A stretch of DNA of 64,000 nucleotides, taken from the NCBI GenBank assembly GCA_029210045.1, contig JARGNX010000003.1, positions 1 through 64,000 of the forward strand, written 5' to 3'. Positions 1-8,428 of this stretch are shown piece by piece. How positions within the stretch are numbered: position 1 is the first letter of the stretch; every line of letters starts with the position of its first letter. The notes below the pieces were generated by a model that saw nothing but the letters and a program-made list of their open reading frames with translations, did no database searches and had not been told where the DNA came from. This DNA is from Coxiellaceae bacterium (GTDB taxonomy: Bacteria; Pseudomonadota; Gammaproteobacteria; Coxiellales; Coxiellaceae). The position numbers and the translations under genes were made by a program.

Positions 1-74
1 CAGCATAGTGGAAAGTTCTACTGACTTAAGCCCCTAATAATGGGGGGATTACCCCTACAATTTAATTTTTAGCA

Positions 75-114
75 ATCTATCTAGTAATGGGGATCAAGGA
101 TAGATAATTTTTTT
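75..114 (+). terminator. possible intrinsic terminator
   Basis: A 7-bp stem (75-81 with 99-105) is followed by an A/T tract with seven T residues (about 108-114). This is the layout of a rho-independent terminator for a plus-strand gene ending left of the window. The stem is short, A/T-rich and has a 17-nt loop, so support is modest. Confidence 0.25.
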
Positions 115-177
115 GACTAATGACGGGGTAGTTATTTCCTGAATAGGGCGATATGATCGCAAATTACACGCTAGTAG

Positions 178-309
178 CTTGTTGTTGGAACGGGTGGTAC
201 GGATGATTCGTTTCCTCAGGTTCCGAATCCGATGCAGTTCCGGCACATTGTTCAGGAGCAAATGGACAAGGAAATGCAGGAATTCCAATCAGAACAACGC
301 CGAAATTAG
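178..309 (+). pseudogene. possible decayed gene end
   Basis: An open stretch after a stop at 175-177 encodes about 43 residues of protein-like composition, with a charged helical-looking end (VQEQMDKEMQEFQSEQRRN, then stop at 307-309). It has no ATG before about residue 18. A second frame opens with ATG at 153 and runs only to a stop near 205. The two frames could be one small gene broken by a frameshift. The family is not recognised. The rest of 1-367 shows no gene. Confidence 0.2.
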
Positions 310-367
310 TTGTTATTTCTCTCGTATGCACATGAAGCAATGAGTCGAGAAAAATCGCGTTAACATA

Positions 368-1276
368 TTAACTGCGTTTGGTTGGTGTGGGCACTTCTTC
401 AGCGAGTGGCTTGGGTTTAGGTGTTGATTTGGGAGGATAAAGGATAGCGCTGAATAGGCTTGGTGATTTTGTCGTAGAAAGTGCTGCCCCTTCATCATCG
501 GCTTGTTTTTGTAGTTGTTCCACCAGATGGCTGCCGAGGAATAGCGTGGTGATTAATGGCCAGTTGGCCGCCACGTTTTTTATCATTAAGGTGCCGGATG
601 TTCGTGTTGCATAGCGAAGGTTAAATAATTGTTTCATTGAGTTGAGCTGTGCTTGTGCATTGAGCTGGGCTGTTCGTGCGCTGAGTGTTTCAAAAAACCA
701 AGAGGCTGTTGTTTCCATTCCTGAGACAATGAAGCTCGTTTTGGTGGCATTGATTACTTGTTGTTTGTAGCTGTCTACTTTACCAAATTTTTTTTTCAAG
801 TAGAAAGCGGTACCAAAGCAAACCCCTCCACGGACGCCTTCACTAAAAGAAAATTGCGCGGTATTAATGAGGTATTTAGTTTTATGCTTCATGATATGTG
901 ACACAGTCTGTGGGTAAGTCATGCCATTGAGTTTATTAATTTGTCCAACACGTCCGATATTGCCAAACCAGGCAGCCACGGCAGCGGTAAAACTGGCCGA
1001 TAAAATGGGGTGTGCATCTGTGTATTTGCGTGGTGTGATAGCCATGCATAGAGAAATCGAGGACTTTTGTAGTCCGCGTCCTCCGCTACCAAGGTACATT
1101 TGCCCAACGCCTTGGGCAAGGCTGTTTCGAAAGTGAGTTTTTAAGCTGTGGGTAAGTGTTCTGTCGGCAACTACATCCAAGCGAAAGCGATCAAATGGCG
1201 CGCCAGTGAGATTGCCTAGCATACCGGCTAAAACACCAATTTGTGCTTTAATTGAGGTGTATGGGTTATCGCGCAT
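368..1276 (-). CDS. mitochondrial-carrier-like membrane protein (candidate effector)
   Basis: A 302-residue protein with helical segments interrupted by Gly/Ala-rich stretches. Residues 27-32 (PFDRFR) fit the mitochondrial carrier signature P-x-[DE]-x-x-[KR]. About 25 residues later comes GVGQMYLGSGGRGLQ, which resembles the matching loop of that family, where an acidic-Gly stretch leads to Tyr-x-Gly. Segments near 147-165 and 228-256 resemble the even-numbered helices of repeats two and three, but their signatures are eroded. Length (about 300) is typical of mitochondrial carriers. Those are eukaryotic, apart from a few bacterial effectors such as Legionella LncP. The basic, Pro-rich C-terminal tail is not part of the carrier fold. 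A role in host mitochondria is inference; an unrelated membrane protein is possible. Confidence 0.5.
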   Translation of the reverse strand: MRDNPYTSIKAQIGVLAGMLGNLTGAPFDRFRLDVVADRTLTHSLKTHFRNSLAQGVGQMYLGSGGRGLQKSSISLCMAITPRKYTDAHPILSASFTAAVAAWFGNIGRVGQINKLNGMTYPQTVSHIMKHKTKYLINTAQFSFSEGVRGGVCFGTAFYLKKKFGKVDSYKQQVINATKTSFIVSGMETTASWFFETLSARTAQLNAQAQLNSMKQLFNLRYATRTSGTLMIKNVAANWPLITTLFLGSHLVEQLQKQADDEGAALSTTKSPSLFSAILYPPKSTPKPKPLAEEVPTPTKRS

Positions 1277-1355
1277 TAAAATACTTTGCTTATCCAGTGC
1301 ATTGATCCGGCACTTTATATAGTGACGTTGAGCATTACAAGTTTTTATGGCACAT

Positions 1356-2393
1356 TTATGCGCGTTGGAATTCTTTCCATAGCGTAATAAATAAAATCAT
1401 AATCACCGGGCCGATAAACAGGCCGAGCAAGCCCATTAGTTCTACGCCGCCTAAAATACCAAATAGGATAGGTAAGAATGGTAATTTAGTGGCGCCGCCA
1501 ATCATCTTGGGCCGTACGTAGTGATCAGAAGCAAAATTGACAATAATGCCCCAAATAATAATACATATGGCGGCAACCACTTTACTTTTGATCAGCAGCA
1601 TAAGTACGGCGACCAACATGACTAAAATAATAGCGAAGGGAATCATGGCGGCAATGGCAGTAATCGCACCAAAAATTACAGGTGCAGGCACACCGGCAAT
1701 CGCGTAGCTTATGCCCATTAGCACACCCATGCCGATACCGGTAAACACGGTGCCATTAACGGTGGCGCGAATAGCACCAGGTAATTGACGAGCATATAAG
1801 GTCCAACGCTCATTTAGTAAGTTTTGGCCAACTTCTTCGATTTGAACGCTGAGGCTAGGTCCATCGCGGTATAAAAAGAATAAGCAAAGAATGATGAATA
1901 ATAAGCTCATGCCGCTATAGGCCACCGAGCTACCAATTTTTTTCAGCCAGCCGCCAACAGGGGTTAAGGAAACATGTAAGTTATTCAGTGCATCGTTTAG
2001 GCCGCCTGCTTGTCCTAAGGTTTTTTGCCACCAAGCGATGATTTTATCGCCAAGCCAGGGGATATGATGTAGCCAGGCTGGTGTGATTTGACCTGATTTA
2101 TTGGCGGTGTCTAAAAATTCAATAGCGGTTTGTGATTCTTGTACCATAACAGTAATCACCCAGCTCAGCGGAATGGCAATAATTAAAAAAATCACAAAGG
2201 TAAAGATAAATGCAGACCACGAATGGCGTTTGCCGAGTAATTGGTCTAACCACTGAAACATTGGAAAGGTTGAAATGACAATTACCGCCGCCCATGCTAG
2301 TGGTCCGATAAAGCGATGCATGACCATATAGGTAACCACAATGATAGCTATGGTGACAAATAGCTGGACAAAATTTCGAAATGTATCGTTCAT
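1356..2393 (-). CDS. AI-2E family transporter (PerM/YdiK-like permease)
   Basis: An inner-membrane protein of about 345 residues with the hydrophobic pattern of the AI-2E/PerM family: paired N-terminal helices, a soluble loop with amphipathic helices (about residues 85-150), then five or six helices. The conserved region before the last helices reads NFASDHYVRPKMIGG, close to the family motif N-x-(4)-D-x-x-x-x-P-x-x-x-G. Family members export small molecules or ions; the substrate here is unknown. I chose the ATG at 2393. A GTG at 2426 would add MSTCFKKANLI, which looks unlike the family, and neither start has a clear Shine-Dalgarno. Confidence 0.88.
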   Translation of the reverse strand: MNDTFRNFVQLFVTIAIIVVTYMVMHRFIGPLAWAAVIVISTFPMFQWLDQLLGKRHSWSAFIFTFVIFLIIAIPLSWVITVMVQESQTAIEFLDTANKSGQITPAWLHHIPWLGDKIIAWWQKTLGQAGGLNDALNNLHVSLTPVGGWLKKIGSSVAYSGMSLLFIILCLFFLYRDGPSLSVQIEEVGQNLLNERWTLYARQLPGAIRATVNGTVFTGIGMGVLMGISYAIAGVPAPVIFGAITAIAAMIPFAIILVMLVAVLMLLIKSKVVAAICIIIWGIIVNFASDHYVRPKMIGGATKLPFLPILFGILGGVELMGLLGLFIGPVIMILFITLWKEFQRA

Positions 2394-2470
2394 GATCAGG
2401 TTCGCTTTTTTAAAACAGGTTGACACCAGTGTGCCAGAACTGCTCAGCCAATGCTACAATGCCTGCACCT

Positions 2471-2553
2471 GTCATCCCGGAAAATGGCGAAGCCATTTAT
2501 CCGGGATCCAGGTATTATTTTTACTGGATCCCGGGTCTTCACCCGGGATGACA
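2471..2553. repeat. palindromic repeat, GTCATCCC/GGGATGAC family
   Basis: Two adjacent hairpin units start with GTCATCCCGG and end with CCCGGGATGAC, joined by a short A/T stretch with GGATCCAG/CTGGATCC half-sites. The element sits in the divergent spacer between the AI-2E permease and the ceramidase gene, just upstream of the latter's ribosome site. The same family recurs near 9.9, 20.0, 27.9, 35.4, 43.6, 51.8, 54.3 and 59.7 kb. Confidence 0.85.
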
Positions 2554-2572
2554 AGTCAGGTGGGAGAGGTCA

Positions 2573-4603
2573 GTGTCTTTACGTCAATTTAACGTTTGTG
2601 TTTTATCTTGTTTACTATTTTTTTCGACGCCGCTTTTAGCGCATGCCAATGGTGAGTCTAATCCATATTTAATTGGTGCCGGCATTTATGATGTGACTGG
2701 ACCAGCTGCTGAAATCGATATGATGGGTTATGCGCGTGAAGAGCAAAAAGACTCAGGCATACACAGTCGCTTATGGTCAAGGGCATTTATTATTGCCGAT
2801 CGCCAAACCAATAAGCGCGTAGTATTTGTTAGTGCTGATCTTGGCATGATTTTCCAATCAGTAAAGCAAGGTGTGGTGTCGGAGTTACACAAAAAATACG
2901 GTGATTTATATAATGACAATAATGTGTTGCTAAGCGCTACGCATACTCACAGCGGCCCAGGCGGTTTTGCTTATCGGGCATTATTTAACATTACGGTGAT
3001 GGGTTTTGATAAGCAAAACTACAATGCAGTCGTTAATGGTATTGTGCAATCGATTGAGCGTGCACACGAGAATTTACAACCGGGCCATATTTTAGTTAAC
3101 CGTGGTGAGTTACTGAATGCTAATGGTAATCGTTCTGGTTTGGCATATTTAAAAAACCCAGAAAAGGAACGGGCACGTTATGCTTATAACGTCGATAAAA
3201 CCATGACCTTGTTAAAGTTAGTTGGTGCGAATGGTAACGCGATTGGCATGATCAATTGGTTCCCGGTGCATGGTGTCTCGATGAGCCCGAAAAACACATT
3301 AATCAGTGGAGATAATAAAGGTTATGCGTCGTATTTGTTTGAGCGTCAACAGCGGGCGGATTACACCCAGGAAAAAACATTTGTAGCCGCGTTTGCACAA
3401 GCGAATGAAGGTGACGTAACGCCAAATATATTTGGCCAAGCATTTGATGGTCAATGTTTAACATTTCAGTGTGGAGATTGGGCTAGAACAAAAATGATTG
3501 GCCAGCGCCAATATGATAAGGCGCAACAATTATTTGATAGTGCAACTGAAGAAGTGACAGGCCCTATTGATTTTCGACACACTTATATTGATATGGATCA
3601 CCAAACGGTAGCAGCTGGTTTTGCCGATGGTAAAGCTGAAGCGACTTGCCCTTCCGCGTTGGGTTATTCATTTGCTGCCGGAACGACTGATGGTCCGGGG
3701 CCGAGTATTTTTCATCAAGGTGAATTAAAAGGGAATATTTTTATTGATGCTTTGGGAGGTATTCTATCTGGGCCTAGTGCAGCTCAAAAGCAATGTCAGT
3801 TACCTAAGCCTATTCTATTAGCGGTTGGTTTAAATAAGCCTTATGCTTGGGTGCCGCATAATATGCCGGTGCAAATTTTACGAATAGGTAATCTAGCTAT
3901 TTTGGCAGCGCCGGGTGAAATGACAACCATGTCAGGTCGTCGTTTGCGCGAACAAATGCAAAAAGTGCTACAGCCTGAAATTCAACATGTGGTGATTGCG
4001 GGGTTATCGAATTCGTATGCGGGATATATCGCAGATCCTGATGAATATTTGCAGCAAAATTACGAAGGTGGCTTTACGGTATTCGGTCGCTGGACATTGC
4101 CAGCCTATCAACAAGCATTTACACGTTTAGGCGTGGCGTTGAAAACAGGTAAAGCAGTGGCTACTGGTCCGATACCTGAAGATTTGCATGCGCATCAAAT
4201 CAGTATGATTCCTAAAGTGCTATTTGATGATAAGCCGCTTAATGCAAAATTTGGTGATGTGATTGTTAATGCTTTTATGTATTACGAGCCGGGTTTTAAT
4301 GTGTCAGTGACTTTTTGGGGCGGCGACCCGCGTAATAACCTTGAAACCATGCAAGGCTTCTTGGAAGTGCAGCGCTTGGTGAATAATCAATGGCAAACTG
4401 TGTTGCATGATTGGGATTGGAGCACGATGTATCATTGGCAGCGGGTAGGTGTGAGTTACTCACGCATTAATGTGATTTGGCACATTGATGAAGGTACTCC
4501 GCCAGGAACTTATCGCATTGTGCATCATGGTCATTATAAAAATGGTTGGAATGGCAAGGTCATTCCTTACAGTGGTATGTCACAAGCGTTTACCGTGGGG
4601 TGA
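2573..4603 (+). CDS. exported neutral ceramidase
   Basis: Hydrolyses ceramide to sphingosine and fatty acid. A signal peptide occupies about residues 1-25 (hydrophobic core, then LLAHA). The catalytic domain shows ATHTHSGPGG (Zn-ligand histidines near 124/126), the nucleophile-region NWFPVHGVSMS (Ser near 236) followed by ISGDNKGYAS, and a C-terminal immunoglobulin-like domain (about 530-676). The length of 676 matches bacterial and animal neutral ceramidases. The start is GTG at 2573, preceded by GGGAGAGG. Most bacteria lack sphingolipids, so host sphingolipid is the plausible substrate. Similar enzymes occur in Pseudomonas and Mycobacterium. The host role is inference; the enzyme assignment is strong. 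Confidence 0.92.
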   Translation: MSLRQFNVCVLSCLLFFSTPLLAHANGESNPYLIGAGIYDVTGPAAEIDMMGYAREEQKDSGIHSRLWSRAFIIADRQTNKRVVFVSADLGMIFQSVKQGVVSELHKKYGDLYNDNNVLLSATHTHSGPGGFAYRALFNITVMGFDKQNYNAVVNGIVQSIERAHENLQPGHILVNRGELLNANGNRSGLAYLKNPEKERARYAYNVDKTMTLLKLVGANGNAIGMINWFPVHGVSMSPKNTLISGDNKGYASYLFERQQRADYTQEKTFVAAFAQANEGDVTPNIFGQAFDGQCLTFQCGDWARTKMIGQRQYDKAQQLFDSATEEVTGPIDFRHTYIDMDHQTVAAGFADGKAEATCPSALGYSFAAGTTDGPGPSIFHQGELKGNIFIDALGGILSGPSAAQKQCQLPKPILLAVGLNKPYAWVPHNMPVQILRIGNLAILAAPGEMTTMSGRRLREQMQKVLQPEIQHVVIAGLSNSYAGYIADPDEYLQQNYEGGFTVFGRWTLPAYQQAFTRLGVALKTGKAVATGPIPEDLHAHQISMIPKVLFDDKPLNAKFGDVIVNAFMYYEPGFNVSVTFWGGDPRNNLETMQGFLEVQRLVNNQWQTVLHDWDWSTMYHWQRVGVSYSRINVIWHIDEGTPPGTYRIVHHGHYKNGWNGKVIPYSGMSQAFTVG

Positions 4604-4630
4604 TTATTTATTCGAGGTAACTCGGGGTAT

Positions 4631-4709
4631 GTCATTGCGAGGAGCTTGCGACGAAGCAATCTAAGCTTTTGTCATGAGATTGCTTCACCACTGCGTGGCT
4701 CGCAATGAC
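4631..4709. repeat. palindromic repeat, GTCATTGCGA/TCGCAATGAC family
   Basis: Termini GTCATTGCGA and TCGCAATGAC are inverted; inner arms GACGAAGCAATCT and AGATTGCTTC also pair. It lies between the convergent ends of the ceramidase gene and the next minus-strand gene and could act as a bidirectional terminator. Relatives occur at 27792-27921 and 54265-54344. Confidence 0.85.
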
Positions 4710-4735
4710 GACTTAGTCATCCCGCATTGGGCTAT

Positions 4736-5125
4736 TTAATTAATCGAGACTTCGGTATGGCCTGAGCTTTCTGTTTTCTTCAGGAAGCTATGATAATAAT
4801 GTCGGCGATGCTTGGTTGATGAGTCAATGATGCACATTTGAAATAGCATGCGTACGACTCGGCGAGCTTCGTCAATATTATTCAGCTGCAGTACTCCATC
4901 AGTTAGGCATAACAGGGCGCCATTGAGATCTTTATGGTCGGTTGCATTGCTTTGGGTGTTTGGGTCGAGCAAGCAATCGAGTAAGCACTCTAATTTTAAT
5001 AGGCTGTCAGTATCAGACGATGAATCAAATAGGGCAGCTAATGCACCTTCTGGATTGATAGTATGGTAACCGGCTTGGTTTAATCGCTCATTGACCATTG
5101 CAAGTTGTTGATTTTTATCACTCAT
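4736..5125 (-). CDS. hypothetical protein, small acidic
   Basis: A 129-residue protein, not recognised. It is rich in Leu, Asp and Asn and probably all helical, with no signal peptide or membrane segment. A Cys/Leu-rich stretch (LKLECLLDCLLDP, about 43-55) and a basic C-terminal part with KHRRHYYH stand out. The start ATG at 5125 is preceded by GAGAGTGAG. It lies upstream-opposed to nothing and is transcribed in the same direction as the next gene to the right, 125 bp away. Composition resembles other unknown soluble proteins of this window that could be secreted effectors, but nothing proves that. Confidence 0.6.
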   Translation of the reverse strand: MSDKNQQLAMVNERLNQAGYHTINPEGALAALFDSSSDTDSLLKLECLLDCLLDPNTQSNATDHKDLNGALLCLTDGVLQLNNIDEARRVVRMLFQMCIIDSSTKHRRHYYHSFLKKTESSGHTEVSIN

Positions 5126-5250
5126 ATGCTACTCACTCTCTAATTAATATACTTTACCTTTACTTAAAAGCAGTGTATCAGAGACAGCTTAAGGGGGTCT
5201 TAACTTGGGAGCATCAATAAAAACTATTGGTCTAGTATGATAACAAAAAG

Positions 5251-6216
5251 CTAAAATAGCTTAACACCACTAAGGCCATAGTCATCGCCACTGGCTTCAC
5301 TGTCATCACCATCGTTGGGGACCAGCTTGCTTTCTGGAGCGGGCATGAGTCTTGCAGTAGATCTCGCGGCGGGTGATTCTGCTGCGCTTGGTGTGCTCAT
5401 TGCTTTTACTGTTGCGAGATATTCGGTTAAATGTTGAGTGCGCAGTGGTACTTTTCCGGGGATGCTTGAAGTTGCATTAGACAGTGCGTTTTCAAAGAAA
5501 CGGTTAGTGAAATCTATAGCTAGCAGAATGTCTCTTGGCAGAATAGTGCTACCTATGACGGGCTTAGACTGGTCTATCAGATTGGTAAGCGTGCCGATGG
5601 CAGTGCCGACGATTTTAATGGCACCCTCATGTGATGATGGATCTTTTTTAGCTTCCTGGAAGCATTCGATGAGTGTTTTTAATTGCAGGAAGGTGTAGTT
5701 GCTGCTGTCCATGACCGCCATCGTTAATGGGCAGTTGTATGGTAGTTGTTGATGATTGCATTGCCATAATAGGGAATTGATTTCACCAAAGCGTGAAGCG
5801 ATTAGACTGAATTTTTTTTCAAAGGTATCTTTTCTTTCAAGTACATCAGTAATATCAGTTTCAGTGGGGTCTTTGGGTAGTCCCATAGAGGCTAATCGTG
5901 GTAGTACTGTGAAATTAAGATGCGCTTCGGGGCTGGTGCTCCAGTTCTGAAAAAGTTGTTTTAGCATTAAATCGAGTAGCGGTAAGTGACTGTTTTCTTT
6001 GTTCAGTTCATGAAACATTAGCTGCAGTGTTGCACTTTCATCAAGCTTAGCTAGGCACTGTATGGCGCAATCATTATTAAGCGAGTTAAGATTATCCATG
6101 ACACTTTGTAGGTCATCATACGCCTTATCCTCGCACGCCCGCTTTATTTCGGCGACAAGAGGCTCAAGCTCATCGTCACTAAAAATAAATTTATCATAGC
6201 TGTCTTTTGTTGCCAT
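5251..6216 (-). CDS. hypothetical soluble helical protein
   Basis: A 321-residue protein from ATG 6216, chosen because GGGAG lies 9 nt upstream; an in-frame ATG at 6240 has no such site. It is not recognised. It is acidic at both ends, predicted mostly helical (runs such as LPLLDLMLKQLFQNW), with no signal peptide or membrane segment. The tail from about 275 on is low-complexity (Ala/Ser/Pro, then EASGDDYG) and probably disordered. The very similar ribosome-binding context GTGGGAGAAA also precedes the unrelated protein that starts at 55770. It is divergent from yejA, 61 bp away. An effector role is possible but unproven. Confidence 0.65.
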   Translation of the reverse strand: MATKDSYDKFIFSDDELEPLVAEIKRACEDKAYDDLQSVMDNLNSLNNDCAIQCLAKLDESATLQLMFHELNKENSHLPLLDLMLKQLFQNWSTSPEAHLNFTVLPRLASMGLPKDPTETDITDVLERKDTFEKKFSLIASRFGEINSLLWQCNHQQLPYNCPLTMAVMDSSNYTFLQLKTLIECFQEAKKDPSSHEGAIKIVGTAIGTLTNLIDQSKPVIGSTILPRDILLAIDFTNRFFENALSNATSSIPGKVPLRTQHLTEYLATVKAMSTPSAAESPAARSTARLMPAPESKLVPNDGDDSEASGDDYGLSGVKLF

Positions 6217-6277
6217 GTTAGTTTCTCCCACTTTGAACATATACTATCACCGTTAGTTTGTGTGGTACACTTCGGCC

Positions 6278-8428
6278 ATGCGAAGGATAAGCAAAATACT
6301 GTTAATTAATGCGCTCTTAATGCTGGCCATATGTTGGTCATTGCCGTTATGTGCGCAATGGAACAATCCGCATCGCCATTCTTTGATCAAAAAAATTCGT
6401 TATGGTGCATTTACGACAGCACCCAAAACGCTTGATCCGGCTCGTGCCTATTCGGCAAATGAGATTGAAATATTGGCACAAGTCTATGAGCCAATTTTGC
6501 AGTATCACTATTTAAAGCGGCCCTATGAGCTTGAGCCATTAACCATTACCGGCATGCCACAAATAAGTTATGAGAAGGTGGATGGTAAGGTGGCATACAG
6601 TGTTTATACCATTGAAGTAAAGCCAGGGATTTTTTATCAGCCACATCCAGCGTTTGCCAAAATGCCAGACGGCAAATACCGTTATATGCATTTAACACCG
6701 CAACAAGTCAGTGATATTTATCAGCTATCTGATTTTAAAAAAACGGGTACGGCTGAGCTGACTGCAGCTGATTATATTTATGGCATTAAGCGATTGGCTT
6801 CACCGAAAGTGAGCTCACCTATCTTTGGAATTATGGCTAAGCATATTGTAGGATTTGCTGAATATGCTAAACAGTTACGTATAGCCATGAAAATTTCAGC
6901 GCCATTTCTTGATTTGCGTCGATACCCATTGGCGGGGGTGAAGCAGCTGAGCAAATACCGATACCAAATTAAAATTAAAGGCATGTACCCGCAGTTTCAA
7001 TATTGGTTAAGCATGGTGTTTTTCTCGCCAATTCCGTGGCAAGCAGATGCATTTTATTCGCAGCCGGATTTGGATGAGCATAATATTTCATGGGATTGGT
7101 ATCCGGTGGGAACGGGTCCTTATATGTTAACTGAAAACAATCCGAATCAGCGCATGGTGTTAGATCGTAACCCTAATTTTCATCAGCAATATTATCCGGA
7201 TGTCGGTGAGTTATTTGATGTTGAAAAAGGTTTATTGGATCGCGCGGGCAAGCAGATGCCATTTCTTGATCGCATTGTGTTGAGCTTGGATAAAGAGTCC
7301 ATCCCACGTTGGAATAAATTTTTACAAGGTTATTACGATGCTTCAGGTATTGGTGCCGAGAGTTTTGATAGTGCTATTCAGTTGGACAGCGCAGGGAAAC
7401 CCGTGTTAACCGAGGCGTTAAAAAGCAAAGGATTAAAATTAAAAACCACAGTTTTGCCATCATGGTTTTATATTGGTTTTAATATGATGGATCCAACAGT
7501 CGGTGGCTATTCGCGCAAAAAGCGTGATTTACGTCATGCTATTGCTATTGCGATTAATTATGAAGAATACATTAATATCTTTTTAAATGGTCGCGGTATT
7601 GTGGCGCAAGGACCATTGCCGCCAGGCATTAGTGGTCATGTGGCCGGTGAGCAGGGTATCAACCCCTATGTGTATGAATGGCGTGATGGTAAAGCGCAGC
7701 GCAAGGCGTTGAGTGAAGCAAAAAAACTATTAGTGAAAGCCGGTTACCCTGCGGGTGTTAATCCAAAAACGGGTAAACCATTACTATTACATTTTGATGT
7801 CATGGGTGCGGGCAGTCCTGATGAGCAAGCGTATTATCATTGGATGCGTAAACAACTTGCCAAGCTGGGAGTGCAGCTCAGTGTGCGTTCGACACACTAC
7901 AGTCGCTTCCAAGATAAAATGCGCAAGGGTGCGGCGCAAATGTTTATTTGGGGTTGGAATGCGGATTACCCTGATCCGGAGAACTTTTTATTTTTATTGT
8001 ATGGGCCAAACAGTAAGGTAAAGCATGGCGGTGAAAACCCGACCAATTATGATAATCCGCAGGCGAACAAATTATTTGAGCAAATCAGTCAGATGCCGGC
8101 ATCAGATAAGCGTCAGCAAATGGTGCAACAAATGGTGCGTTTGATTCAGCAGGACAGCCCGGTTATTTTTGGCTATTACCCCATTCAGTTCTCATTGAAT
8201 CACAGTTGGAATGCAGCCAGTAAGCCACATGGCATTGCTTCGAACACGCTGAAATACCAAGATGTGAATATAAAATTACGCGCTAAAAAAAGAGCGCAAT
8301 GGAATCCGCCATTAGTATGGCCATTATTATTAGTGCTGTTGGCGATTGTGCTTTTATTGTTGCCATTGGTTATTGGTTATTGGCGTAAAGAGAAACGACC
8401 GCGTATTACGCGTGAGAAGGATTTATAA
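6278..8428 (+). CDS. yejA: peptide ABC transporter substrate-binding protein (YejA/family 5), membrane-anchored
   Basis: Periplasmic peptide-binding component of the Yej-type importer. Signal peptide over about residues 1-27 (ICWSLPLCAQ); then the family-5 binding fold, including TTAPKTLDPARAYSANEI near the N-terminus and FIWGWNADYPDPENFLFLLY later, typical of oligopeptide/microcin-C binding proteins. Unusually, the C-terminus carries a transmembrane helix (about 680-702) followed by a basic tail KEKRPRITREKDL, so it would be anchored rather than free. ATG 6278 is preferred over GTG 6260 because a normal signal peptide then begins at once. The stop overlaps the yejB start by one base (TAATG), indicating translational coupling. 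Confidence 0.85.
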   Translation: MRRISKILLINALLMLAICWSLPLCAQWNNPHRHSLIKKIRYGAFTTAPKTLDPARAYSANEIEILAQVYEPILQYHYLKRPYELEPLTITGMPQISYEKVDGKVAYSVYTIEVKPGIFYQPHPAFAKMPDGKYRYMHLTPQQVSDIYQLSDFKKTGTAELTAADYIYGIKRLASPKVSSPIFGIMAKHIVGFAEYAKQLRIAMKISAPFLDLRRYPLAGVKQLSKYRYQIKIKGMYPQFQYWLSMVFFSPIPWQADAFYSQPDLDEHNISWDWYPVGTGPYMLTENNPNQRMVLDRNPNFHQQYYPDVGELFDVEKGLLDRAGKQMPFLDRIVLSLDKESIPRWNKFLQGYYDASGIGAESFDSAIQLDSAGKPVLTEALKSKGLKLKTTVLPSWFYIGFNMMDPTVGGYSRKKRDLRHAIAIAINYEEYINIFLNGRGIVAQGPLPPGISGHVAGEQGINPYVYEWRDGKAQRKALSEAKKLLVKAGYPAGVNPKTGKPLLLHFDVMGAGSPDEQAYYHWMRKQLAKLGVQLSVRSTHYSRFQDKMRKGAAQMFIWGWNADYPDPENFLFLLYGPNSKVKHGGENPTNYDNPQANKLFEQISQMPASDKRQQMVQQMVRLIQQDSPVIFGYYPIQFSLNHSWNAASKPHGIASNTLKYQDVNIKLRAKKRAQWNPPLVWPLLLVLLAIVLLLLPLVIGYWRKEKRPRITREKDL

